Assembly (NCBI GenBank): GCA_017508345.1
Contig: JAFVZD010000067.1
Coordinates: 1-6,736, forward strand
Length of the DNA: 6,736 nucleotides
Direction of reading: 5' to 3'
From: Clostridia bacterium
Lineage (GTDB): Bacteria; Bacillota_A; Clostridia; Christensenellales; UBA1242
Position numbers and translations under genes: made by a program
Part shown: positions 1 through 6,021 of the stretch, piece after piece
Position numbering within the stretch: position 1 is the stretch's first letter
How the letters are laid out: each line of letters begins with the position of its first letter
Notes under the pieces: model-generated
Seen by the model: the letters and a program-made list of their open reading frames with translations, nothing else
The model's database searches: none
What the model was told of the DNA's origin: nothing

Positions 1-34
1 ACTTTTTGTTTAAACTCATTTTGTGTTTTGACAA

Positions 35-64
35 TAAAAAAACACCTTCAAAAAACGAAGGTGT
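35..64 (-). terminator. Rho-independent terminator of acpP
   Basis: An 8-bp perfect stem (ACACCTTC at 42-49 pairing with GAAGGTGT at 57-64) has a 7-nt loop. On the minus strand it is followed at once by a run of seven T residues (plus-strand A-run 35-41). It begins 11 nt after the acpP stop codon, so it ends a single-gene transcript. Confidence 0.9.
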
Positions 65-75
65 ATGCAAGTCAA

Positions 76-309
76 TTATTTTTGAATCTTTGAATCAACA
101 TAATCAGCTAACTTTCCAATTGTGTTTAAATCCTTAGCATCTTCATCTGGAACACTGATACCAAATTCGTCCTCCAATGCGATTAACATCTCTACAACAT
201 CTAGTGAATCAGCATGCAAGTCCTCAATAATGCGAGTGTCTTTGTTTAGTGTAGCTTTGTCAACATTCAATTGCTCTGCTAGCAACTCTGTAATCCTATC
301 AATTACCAT
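76..309 (-). CDS. acpP: Acyl carrier protein (AcpP)
   Basis: Carries growing acyl chains as thioesters during type II fatty acid synthesis in the cytoplasm. The protein is 77 residues, the usual ACP length, and strongly acidic. It contains the phosphopantetheine attachment motif DSL with Ser35 in the context LHADSLDVVE, and the following helix EMLIALEDEFGI is typical of the family. The start is placed at the ATG at 307-309 because AAAGGAGT (314-321) lies at ideal spacing before it. An in-frame ATG at 345 would add 12 residues not normal for ACP and has no ribosome binding site. The gene stands alone between its own promoter and terminator, not inside a fab or plsX cluster as in many Firmicutes. 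Holo-ACP synthase and fab genes are not in the window. Identification is secure; whether it serves only fatty acid synthesis is inferred. Confidence 0.96.
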   Translation of the reverse strand: MVIDRITELLAEQLNVDKATLNKDTRIIEDLHADSLDVVEMLIALEDEFGISVPDEDAKDLNTIGKLADYVDSKIQK

Positions 310-356
310 AATTACTCCTTTAATGTTAAATAATACAAATGTCATCTGACTCTTAT

Positions 357-385
357 ATTATAGCATAGAGATTGATTTTTGTAAA
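357..385 (-). promoter_or_regulatory. Sigma-A-type promoter of acpP
   Basis: Read on the minus strand: a -35 box TTTACA (380-385), a 17-nt spacer and a perfect -10 box TATAAT (357-362) preceded by TGC (extended -10). The transcript would start near 350 and leave a leader of about 40 nt before the acpP ATG. No operator-like repeat overlaps it. Confidence 0.88.
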
Positions 386-588
386 GTATTATGGAAACCA
401 TTTTGTTGAATTTTACCAATTTCATTTTTTATTTTTTTAATATTAACCATAGTTGGGATTCTTAACGCAAATTTTACAATAGTTGGACACTTGATTTGTT
501 TTTTATCATTAATTCAATTGTATAATTATACAATTAAAACTCAGTAAAATATTGGTTGCATTTTGTGTAAAGATGTTGATTTTACAAC
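386..588. other. AT-rich spacer without a gene, containing a 20-bp palindrome
   Basis: This stretch lies between the acpP promoter and the terminator of the SpoIIQ-like gene. No reading frame in it looks like a real protein. It holds homopolymeric T tracts, an 8-bp direct repeat ATAGTTGG at 449-456 and 479-486 (30 bp apart), and the perfect palindrome at 516-535 listed separately. The minus-strand A-rich tracts directly upstream of the acpP -35 box could act as an UP element; that is inference. Confidence 0.6.
516..535. repeat. Perfect 20-bp palindrome, possible operator
   Basis: AATTGTATAATTATACAATT is its own reverse complement. It has a TATAAT hexamer on each strand but no convincing -35 box at 16-18 bp on either strand. 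The shape and length fit a dimeric regulator site (GntR, MarR or TetR type), but no regulator gene is in the window and the sequence is nearly all A/T, so chance is possible. Confidence 0.45.
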
Positions 589-619
589 ATTAAAAACGGA
601 TTTTGTATCCGTTTTTAAT
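589..619 (-). terminator. Symmetrical terminator after the SpoIIQ-like gene
   Basis: A perfect 13-bp stem (ATTAAAAACGGAT at 589-601 against its complement at 607-619) has a 5-nt loop. The stem carries a short G/C core and A/T ends, so on either strand the 3' arm ends in TTTTTAAT and could work in both directions. It lies about 105 nt downstream of the stop at 725 and is the only good terminator for that transcript. There is no plus-strand gene running into it. Confidence 0.75.
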
Positions 620-724
620 AGTTTTATTCGATTTTTTATTGTAGTTATTGTATTTTTTAGAGTTTATTATAAATACTTTAGTCTTGAATTGTGTTTTGTA
701 TTTTGCATATTTATACCAATAAGA

Positions 725-1315
725 TTATTTTTCAGACAGGTCTAGATATAAATTTGGATCAACTTTTTCTTCATCCAAAATAACCTCTAGGTGCAAATGT
801 GGTCCATCATTTACTTCGGTTTTTGCTGTGTTACTGACATAACCTATTACAGTACCTTTGGTTACTGTATCACCAATTTTTACAGGTACATCATTAGATA
901 GAGATGCGTACACAACAATCATACCATTACCTACATCTAGTTTTACAATGTTACCCATTAGATAGTTGTATGTTACATCAGCTATTTTACCATCCAAAAC
1001 AGCATAAACTTCGGTACCCTCTTCTGCGGCAAAGTCAATAGCTTTGTGGGATTGCCACAGTCTGAGAGTGTTATTGTATTGCAATGCACTGTTGGAGTAA
1101 TCTTTTGATACATTTGTGATTGATACAGGGTTAGCGAAGTTTATCTCTTGACTAACAACTGGAGTAAATTCCTCCTCTGGTGGTGTCATACTGCTCTTGT
1201 GTGATATGGCTAATACCATTACAGTTATTAATGCAACTAGAGCCACTGCTAGTGCAATCCAATAACTATATTTTTTTAATACTTCCATAAATTTTGATGC
1301 TAGATTTTTTTGCAT
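725..1315 (-). CDS. spoIIQ: SpoIIQ-like membrane-anchored M23/LytM protein
   Basis: Likely a sporulation engulfment protein. In known systems SpoIIQ is made in the forespore and its LytM domain contacts SpoIIIAH across the intermembrane space. The 196-residue protein has a short cytoplasmic N-terminus, one membrane helix (about 18-37), a linker, and a LytM/M23 domain from about 83 to 192. Zinc-site residues are present: H90 and D94 (HKAID), H173 and H175 (HLH). The position where active M23 enzymes have YxHL reads YASL here (Ser138), as in the VYQSL of Bacillus SpoIIQ; the YNNT before the first motif is also shared with SpoIIQ. The start is the ATG at 1313-1315, with a perfect AAGGAGG (1324-1330) 8 nt upstream. 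An upstream ATG at 1351 lacks a ribosome binding site. M23 membership is sure; the SpoIIQ assignment is by motif recall and length. Confidence 0.85.
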   Translation of the reverse strand: MQKNLASKFMEVLKKYSYWIALAVALVALITVMVLAISHKSSMTPPEEEFTPVVSQEINFANPVSITNVSKDYSNSALQYNNTLRLWQSHKAIDFAAEEGTEVYAVLDGKIADVTYNYLMGNIVKLDVGNGMIVVYASLSNDVPVKIGDTVTKGTVIGYVSNTAKTEVNDGPHLHLEVILDEEKVDPNLYLDLSEK

Positions 1316-1323
1316 ATTTACAT

Positions 1324-1330
1324 CCTCCTT
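1324..1330 (-). promoter_or_regulatory. Start-deciding ribosome binding site AAGGAGG
   Basis: A full-length Shine-Dalgarno AAGGAGG sits 8 nt before the ATG at 1313-1315 and inside the reading frame of the longer candidate beginning at 1351. It decides for the shorter 196-residue SpoIIQ-like product. Confidence 0.85.
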
Positions 1331-1356
1331 GTGTTGGTAATTATTGTCCATAAATT

Positions 1357-1383
1357 ATTTTTTAAACATATAATTTAAAAAAT
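1357..1383. repeat. A/T-only inverted repeat between the two genes
   Basis: A 10-bp perfect inverted repeat (ATTTTTTAAA at 1357-1366, TTTAAAAAAT at 1374-1383) with a 7-nt loop lies in the 80-nt gap between the unknown exported protein and the SpoIIQ-like gene. It contains no G or C in the stem, so a role as a terminator is doubtful; it may be compositional. Confidence 0.35.
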
Positions 1384-1395
1384 TTTTACTAACTT

Positions 1396-1845
1396 TTAAT
1401 AACTGCCTAGTATCATTGGGAATCCTATTACAATTTGTTCGGATTTTTGGACAATTTGGGTATTGTAAACTTTCCCATCCAAATCAATACTAAATGGAAT
1501 TAAACTGGAGTATGCGAGTATTTCGTTTTGATTGACATCATAGTATTGTAGTCCCAGTCGATTTGTAATGTTAGATAAGTTTGTGTCATTAATAAAGAAG
1601 GTATATCCTTGTACATTTTTGAGAGGGATGTTTTTGAGCAAGTTATCCAAGTTCTTTAAGTCAGTGGATAGCACATAACTTTTGCCATTAGGGGTGCATG
1701 ACACATATGGGATGTTTGCCGGCGTGGAAATATGGACATCTACACTACCTTGATACTTGCCAAAAAGAATTTTGTAATCTATGTAATTTGTGCAGTTAAA
1801 TGTCAAACATATACACACAAACAAGATAGGGACTAATTTGGGCAT
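1396..1845 (-). CDS. Small exported protein of unknown function
   Basis: I do not recognise this 149-residue protein with confidence. Residues 4-16 form a hydrophobic segment (VPILFVCICLTF) after a Lys, consistent with a signal peptide or N-terminal anchor. The nearby TFNC is a poor lipobox because Asn precedes the Cys. The rest is polar, Asn-rich and looks beta-rich, ending in IVIGFPMILGSY. The start ATG (1843-1845) follows AAAAAAGG (1853-1860) at 7 nt. It is followed 80 nt later by the SpoIIQ-like gene with no terminator between, so the two are probably co-transcribed and both act outside the cytoplasm. The C-terminal beta-strand pattern and the position loosely recall YwmB-type proteins found near spoIID/spoIIQ in Firmicutes, but it is much shorter, so this is only a hypothesis. 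Confidence 0.75.
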   Translation of the reverse strand: MPKLVPILFVCICLTFNCTNYIDYKILFGKYQGSVDVHISTPANIPYVSCTPNGKSYVLSTDLKNLDNLLKNIPLKNVQGYTFFINDTNLSNITNRLGLQYYDVNQNEILAYSSLIPFSIDLDGKVYNTQIVQKSEQIVIGFPMILGSY

Positions 1846-2056
1846 ATTTTTACCTTTTTTGTGAAATTAACTAAAATCAACTTTATATAAATACGGCTTC
1901 GTGTGTATTTGCTGGTTTTAGTAAGTAAAATTATTGGTACAAAAAGGCATTTTTATACATTAGTTTGCTATAATAAATTATTAGTTTTTTTAGAACTTTA
2001 ATAAAATAACAATGTAGTATGTTTGTGAAACTTTAGAAACTTTGAATTTTCAGTTG

Positions 2057-2065
2057 TGTGGATAA
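2057..2065 (-). promoter_or_regulatory. Perfect DnaA-box sequence
   Basis: The minus strand reads TTATCCACA, the consensus DnaA-binding 9-mer. It lies in the AT-rich spacer upstream of the SpoIIQ unit. I see no second exact copy in the window and no dnaA or dnaN nearby, so this is not evidence of an origin; it may be an isolated regulatory DnaA site or a chance match. Confidence 0.35.
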
Positions 2066-2134
2066 ATCAATTCAACATCTATTATCTTATCACAAGTTTT
2101 GAGACAAGTTTATTAATATTTAATTAAAATTTAA

Positions 2135-2174
2135 AATTAGTTTTTACTATAAAAATATAGTACTTTTACTAATT
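2135..2174. repeat. Nested inverted repeat
   Basis: Inner arms TACTATA (2145-2151) and TATAGTA (2156-2162) flank an AAAA loop, and outer arms AATTAGT (2135-2141) and ACTAATT (2168-2174) flank the inner hairpin with short mismatched bulges. This makes a 40-bp two-tier hairpin. It is almost all A/T, so its stability and significance are uncertain. Confidence 0.4.
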
Positions 2175-2206
2175 AATATGCCTTGTTTGCATGTTAGTGG
2201 GGACAT

Positions 2207-2272
2207 TTTGTTTCAAATTTTAATAATCAAGGACAACTTTACTTTTTATAAAAAGATGATTTCTGAAACAAA
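2207..2272. repeat. 9-bp inverted repeat enclosing a 14-bp palindrome
   Basis: TTTGTTTCA (2207-2215) and TGAAACAAA (2264-2272) are exact inverted copies separated by 48 bp. Between them lies the perfect palindrome CTTTTTATAAAAAG (2242-2255). The arrangement could be a regulator-binding region or an RNA hairpin, but the low-complexity background weakens both ideas. Confidence 0.4.
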
Positions 2273-2427
2273 TCGTTAGTGAATATTAATAAGCAAATGT
2301 TTTGTTTTTAAAGTAATTATGAAATTTTGTAAAGAGAGTTTAACCATAGCAATGATATTTTGTTAATGGATTTTTGTATAAAATTTGCATAAAACAAAAA
2401 GTTTTTGTGTAGATTTTGTGCATAAAT

Positions 2428-2464
2428 ATAAAACAAAAACACGCATTTTACAAGTGCGTGTTTT
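2428..2464 (-). terminator. Rho-independent terminator of the cysS-LOG transcript
   Basis: A 10-bp perfect stem (AAAACACGCA at 2436-2445 with TGCGTGTTTT at 2455-2464) and 9-nt loop, with a G/C-containing core. On the minus strand it is followed by TTTTTGTTTTAT. It begins 30 nt after the stop at 2495 and closes the transcript that includes the LOG-family gene and probably cysS. In plus orientation the trailing T run is shorter but could also work. Confidence 0.88.
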
Positions 2465-2494
2465 GTATAAATATTCAATTTGGAAGTTTGTTGT

Positions 2495-3154
2495 TTATTT
2501 TAATTTTGTAATTTTGTCTGTGCGTACTGGACCTACCCAGTTGCTTTTTGACTTTATTTTGTATTCTGGGAGGCCTACTGCTAGCCTAGACAAAATAATA
2601 TTATACTTGTGTGCGTGTTTTTTGATTAATTTAATTACCTCGTCAGCATTTGTCACTGGATAAACGATATCGTTAGGCATTTCGGTATGACTATTATCTA
2701 GTGGTTGTCCGGCTACTCTAGCACCCCAGCCCTCTACATTTGTGTATGCAATTGCCATTCTTTTTAATTTCCATGCGGCACTAAGCTCGTTGAGTGTACC
2801 GGCACCTCCACCTACTGCCACTACTACATCGGATGATGCCATAATGGTATCTCTATAAAAGTTGAGACCTGTAGGAATTACGATATCAGCGAAGTCATTC
2901 ACCTCGTTGTTGTCATAAGATGGTATTATTGCAATGGTGTCACCCTCGCGATATTTGCTACTAGCGTGAGCACCTGCCATTGCGGCACGCATTACACCTT
3001 TGCCTCCACCCGTCATTACTCGGTAGCCATTGTCTACCAATGTTTTACCTAAATCAAAAGCGATTTGCCATTTGAATCTATCCTCTGGTGAGCAGTTTTT
3101 TTCACAACAAGCTGCGTTACCTATGACAGATACAATCATTCTTCTTTGTTGCAT
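2495..3154 (-). CDS. LOG/TIGR00725-family Rossmann nucleotide-binding protein
   Basis: A SLOG-superfamily protein of 219 residues. The N-terminal strand VSVIGN (8-13) is followed by GGGKGVM (49-55) and GGGAGTLNE (115-123). The last corresponds to the PGGxGTxxE signature of LOG phosphoribohydrolases, with Gly replacing Pro as is common in the TIGR00725 group. R101 in FYRDTI lies where the family has a conserved Arg. Lysine-decarboxylase annotations for such proteins are historical. Some LOG members release bases from nucleoside 5'-monophosphates, but the substrate here is unknown. Oddities are a Cys cluster at the N-terminus (C16, C17, C21) and a basic tail after about residue 185, longer than the roughly 160-residue TIGR00725 proteins I recall. 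The ATG at 3152-3154 follows AGGAG (3163-3167) by 8 nt. It lies 46 nt behind cysS with no terminator between, so the two are probably co-transcribed. Confidence 0.85.
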   Translation of the reverse strand: MQQRRMIVSVIGNAACCEKNCSPEDRFKWQIAFDLGKTLVDNGYRVMTGGGKGVMRAAMAGAHASSKYREGDTIAIIPSYDNNEVNDFADIVIPTGLNFYRDTIMASSDVVVAVGGGAGTLNELSAAWKLKRMAIAYTNVEGWGARVAGQPLDNSHTEMPNDIVYPVTNADEVIKLIKKHAHKYNIILSRLAVGLPEYKIKSKSNWVGPVRTDKITKLK

Positions 3155-3200
3155 TTATTAATCTCCTATTTTTATTTTTTATCAAAATGCAAAAAATATT

Positions 3201-4643
3201 CTAGACTAATCTATAAGTGCTGGTGCCGTCTTTGTTGTCAGTAATCTCGGCACCCATTTCTATGATTTTTGCTTTTATAATGTCAGCATTCTTAAAGTCT
3301 TTGTTTGCTCTGTACTCGTTTCGCTCTGCCATCAATTTCTCTATCATCTCTACTTTGCCAGTAGTGTCGTTGGAATTGTCTGTAACATATAGGAAATCAA
3401 AACACTTGAACACTGCGTCTATCTTTTTGAAATAACTATAAATCTCTTTTATGTTGTCAATATTATAGCATTTGGTAGGGATGATTTGGTTACATTCTTT
3501 GATAAACTCATAGATAGCAGTAATGGCATTTGGTGTATTAAAGTCGTCATCCATTTCTTGCTCAAAATTGAGACAGAAATTAGTCAAACAGTCATTAAGT
3601 GCGGTGTTGTAATTGTCGCCTACATTGGTGTTTAGATTATAAAAGAAGTTTTCTATCTTCTTTAACCCAGCCAAATTTGCATTGATTGCTTCGTTAGACA
3701 TATTCATATTGGACGCGTAGTGACCATTGATGTAGAACCAACGGAGTGGCACTGCACCGTACTCTGCGATTGCATCTTCTGCTGTAATGTAGTTTCCCTT
3801 ACTCTTGGACATCTTGGTACCATCACTAGCGTTGAGCATACCTGTATGCATCCAATAACGCACTGGGTCGGTATCGTATAGAGCGATATTCTGAGCGATT
3901 TCGTTCTCGTGGTGAGGAAAACGCAAGTCTCTACCACCACCGTGGATATCAAAGGTCTTGCCTAGATATTGTGTGCTCATTACAGAACACTCGATGTGCC
4001 AACCTGGGTAACCCAATCCCCAAGGGCTATTCCATTTGAGTACACTATTTGGCTTGGCTTTTTTCCAAATAGCGAAATCAAAGGCACTGTGCTTTTTGTC
4101 ATCTACATCCAATCTAGCACCGGCACTGAGATTAGCCAATGTATTACCGGACAAGCAACCATAATCCTTGATTTTTGCTACATCACAATAGACATCGCCA
4201 TCTACCTCGTATGCCAATCCGCGCTCTATCATAGATTTTACTGCATCTATAATCTCTACTATGTGACCAGTAGCACGAGGTGATATATTAGGTCTAACAC
4301 AACGCATAGCATCCAGGTCAGTCCACATCAATCTAATCATACGATCCACCAATTCTAGCGGATGTAGATTTTCCTCATTTGCCTTTATCTCTATCTTGTC
4401 TTCACCATCATCAGCATCTCCCACTACGGAGCCTACATCAGTGATGTTACGCACATAAAATACATCGTAACCTTTGAAATGTTTGAAATATTCTGCAATC
4501 ACATCAAAAGCAACATAAGTACGCAAGTGTCCCAAGTGTGGTGGTGCATACACGGTCACACCACAAACATACATATTGACACGATCGGGGTTGATTGGCA
4601 CAAATTCTTCTTTTTGCCTAGTCAACGCATTATAAATTTTCAT
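3201..4643 (-). CDS. cysS: Cysteinyl-tRNA synthetase (CysRS)
   Basis: Class I enzyme that activates cysteine with ATP and charges tRNA-Cys. The protein is 480 residues, close to the usual 460-480. The HIGH motif reads HLGH (36-39) and KMSKS is exact (277-281). The zinc ligands that recognise cysteine are all present: C27 (MYVCG), C219 (WHIECS), H244 (FPHH) and E248 (ENE), with the same spacing as in the E. coli enzyme. The DALR helical domain follows from about 350 to 435, and the C-terminal tail NADIIKAKI...STYRLV is typical. The start ATG (4641-4643) has AGAGGTG (4649-4655) upstream. The leader is too short for a T-box, which many Firmicute cysS genes carry. It heads a probable two-gene transcript with the LOG-family gene. 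No missing residue or frameshift is seen. Confidence 0.97.
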   Translation of the reverse strand: MKIYNALTRQKEEFVPINPDRVNMYVCGVTVYAPPHLGHLRTYVAFDVIAEYFKHFKGYDVFYVRNITDVGSVVGDADDGEDKIEIKANEENLHPLELVDRMIRLMWTDLDAMRCVRPNISPRATGHIVEIIDAVKSMIERGLAYEVDGDVYCDVAKIKDYGCLSGNTLANLSAGARLDVDDKKHSAFDFAIWKKAKPNSVLKWNSPWGLGYPGWHIECSVMSTQYLGKTFDIHGGGRDLRFPHHENEIAQNIALYDTDPVRYWMHTGMLNASDGTKMSKSKGNYITAEDAIAEYGAVPLRWFYINGHYASNMNMSNEAINANLAGLKKIENFFYNLNTNVGDNYNTALNDCLTNFCLNFEQEMDDDFNTPNAITAIYEFIKECNQIIPTKCYNIDNIKEIYSYFKKIDAVFKCFDFLYVTDNSNDTTGKVEMIEKLMAERNEYRANKDFKNADIIKAKIIEMGAEITDNKDGTSTYRLV

Positions 4644-4687
4644 AAAAACACCTCTATTCTAGTAGTATTATGTAAAACACTAATAAA

Positions 4688-4716
4688 ATGCTAACATAAA
4701 TATCAATTTTTGTAAA
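4688..4716 (-). promoter_or_regulatory. Probable sigma-A promoter of cysS
   Basis: On the minus strand: TTTACA (4711-4716), a 17-nt spacer, then TAGCAT (4688-4693) preceded by TGT (extended -10). It lies in the 87-nt gap between paaK and cysS, giving a leader of roughly 40 nt. The first bases after the -35 box (AAAAAT) match those of the acpP promoter. Read-through from paaK remains possible because there is no terminator in the gap. Confidence 0.6.
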
Positions 4717-4730
4717 GCAATTACAACAAA

Positions 4731-6017
4731 CTATTTGCGTTCATCTATTACTCTTTTGAATTTACCCTCAGACCTTGCGATGGTATCTGGTGGTACTAAT
4801 TCTAATACGCTATTAACTAATAACATAGAATTCATATCTTTTTGGATACGCTTTTTTAGTTCATCCAAATCAACATCGACATTAGGTCGCAATTCTGCTG
4901 TAATACGCATATTATCCATTGAACCTACTCTGCTCACATTGATCACAAAGTGAATGGATAATTCATTGAACTTTGCCAGTACGGTCTGAACCTGGCTAGG
5001 GAATACATTTACTCCACGGATGATTAGCATATCATCTACTCTACCTGTGATACGCCCGATACGGGTAGTGGTCCTACCACATTTACATTTCTCGTGAGTG
5101 ATGGATGTTAAGTCACCTGTACGATAACGGATGAGAGGAATACCTTCTTTGGTTAGTGTAGTAATGACCAATTCGCCTATTTCGCCATCTGGTAATGGCT
5201 GGAGAGTCTCTGGGTCAATAATCTCTGCCAAAAAATGGTCGTCCTGAATATGTAGTCCTGCGTGAGCCTCACATTCTATACCTACACCTGGCCCCATAAT
5301 CTCACTCAATCCGTATATGTCAAAAGCCTCTATATTTAGCCTTTTTTCAATATCGGCACGCATCTTGTCATCCCAAGGCTCGGCACCAAAGATACCGGAG
5401 CGGAGTTTAAAGTCCTCAATATTGTATCCTTCTTTTACCATTTGCTCAGCCATTACTATGGCATATGATGGTGTACAACAAACTGCGGTAGTACCAAAAT
5501 CCTTCATTAGCATCAATTGGCGTTGGGTATTACCAGTACTAGCTGGTACAGTAATAGCACCTAATTTTTCACTACCCAAGTGTGCTCCCATACCCCCTGT
5601 AAACAATCCATAACCATAACTAATCTGTACAATGTCGTCTTTGTTAACTTTTGCAGACACTAATGACCTAGCCATTACCTCTGCCCATACATCAATATCA
5701 TTCTGGGTATAGCCTACAACGGTAGGTTTACCAGTAGTACCACTACTAGCGTGCAGACGAACTATATCTGTAGTAGGTACTGCGAATAGTCCGAATGGGT
5801 ATTGGTCGCGCAAATCTTTTTTTGTAGTAAAAGGCAATTTGGTAATCTCATCTAAGCCTGTGAATGTCGCAGGGTCTACACCTTTTTGGTCCAATTTTTG
5901 CTTGTAGAATGGCACATTTTGATAGACTCTATTCACTAGAGCAATCAACCTTTCGCTCTGCAAGCCCATCATTACATCACGATCGGCACATTCCATTAGT
6001 TTGTTGTAATATTTCAT
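4731..6017 (-). CDS. paaK: Phenylacetate-CoA ligase (PaaK family)
   Basis: Adenylate-forming enzyme that makes phenylacetyl-CoA (or a related aryl-acetyl-CoA) from the acid, ATP and CoA. The 428-residue length is typical of PaaK. Visible motifs are the phosphate loop HASSGTTGKPTVVGYT (89-104), YGLSE (235-239), YRTGD (298-302), GRVDDMLIIRGVNVFPSQVQ (325-344), and the C-terminal catalytic lysine in SEGK (K419). A CxC pair (C311, C313), together with C249 and H252, could bind metal. The ATG (6015-6017) follows GGGAG at the very end of the upstream ABC-F frame, 4 nt after its stop, which suggests translational coupling. In anaerobes such ligases often sit beside indolepyruvate oxidoreductase (iorAB) and work in aromatic amino acid fermentation. 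That pair is not in this window, so the substrate (phenylacetate, indoleacetate or hydroxyphenylacetate) cannot be told. Confidence 0.93.
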   Translation of the reverse strand: MKYYNKLMECADRDVMMGLQSERLIALVNRVYQNVPFYKQKLDQKGVDPATFTGLDEITKLPFTTKKDLRDQYPFGLFAVPTTDIVRLHASSGTTGKPTVVGYTQNDIDVWAEVMARSLVSAKVNKDDIVQISYGYGLFTGGMGAHLGSEKLGAITVPASTGNTQRQLMLMKDFGTTAVCCTPSYAIVMAEQMVKEGYNIEDFKLRSGIFGAEPWDDKMRADIEKRLNIEAFDIYGLSEIMGPGVGIECEAHAGLHIQDDHFLAEIIDPETLQPLPDGEIGELVITTLTKEGIPLIRYRTGDLTSITHEKCKCGRTTTRIGRITGRVDDMLIIRGVNVFPSQVQTVLAKFNELSIHFVINVSRVGSMDNMRITAELRPNVDVDLDELKKRIQKDMNSMLLVNSVLELVPPDTIARSEGKFKRVIDERK

Positions 6018-6021
6018 TTAA

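Larger units (their letters stand above)
1846..2427. other. Long very AT-rich spacer with inverted repeats, no gene
   Basis: About 580 bp without a plausible protein-coding frame or recognisable structured RNA. It must contain the promoter of the two-gene SpoIIQ unit, but I find no convincing sigma-A site facing left; a GTATA at 1954-1958 (minus strand) resembles a forespore-sigma -35 box without a good -10 partner. It holds several inverted repeats (2135-2174, 2207-2272, 2242-2255), tandem GAAACTTT copies at 2027-2034 and 2036-2043, GTTAGTG copies at 2193-2199 and 2275-2281, and one perfect DnaA-box match at 2057-2065. A plus-strand extended -10 (TGCTATAAT, 1966-1974) lacks a -35 box. Confidence 0.6.

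Noticed and set aside
310..345. 12-residue N-terminal extension of AcpP from the ATG at 345
   Set aside because: There is no ribosome binding site before 345, and a good AAAGGAGT precedes the ATG at 309. ACPs do not carry such an extension.
563..745. Plus-strand open frame of 60 codons rich in Phe, Val and Ile
   Set aside because: It runs through the terminator hairpin at 589-619 and into the 3' end of the SpoIIQ-like gene, has no ribosome binding site, and its hydrophobicity follows from T-rich DNA.
1316..1351. Longer start for the SpoIIQ-like protein at 1351
   Set aside because: The AAGGAGG at 1324-1330 lies inside the extension and is placed correctly for the ATG at 1313-1315.
1792..1834. 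Lipoprotein signal in the unknown exported protein
   Set aside because: The candidate lipobox TFNC has Asn before Cys and Phe at -2, which does not fit the usual small-residue pattern.
1966..1974. Plus-strand extended -10 TGCTATAAT as promoter of a small RNA
   Set aside because: No -35 box at suitable spacing and no structured RNA or gene downstream on that strand; one hexamer in AT-rich DNA is weak evidence.
1846..2427. Replication origin in the AT-rich spacer
   Set aside because: Only one exact DnaA box, no cluster, and no dnaA, dnaN or other origin-linked gene in the window.
2385..2663. Plus-strand open frame across the cysS-LOG terminator and the LOG gene end
   Set aside because: It crosses a strong terminator, lies antisense to a well-supported gene and shows no protein-family features.
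3704..3952. Alternative-frame open stretches inside cysS and paaK on both strands
   Set aside because: They overlap genes with complete motif sets, lack ribosome binding sites and look like composition-driven shadows.
4644..4730. T-box riboswitch before cysS
   Set aside because: The leader is only 87 nt including the promoter and has no T-box sequence or terminator hairpin.
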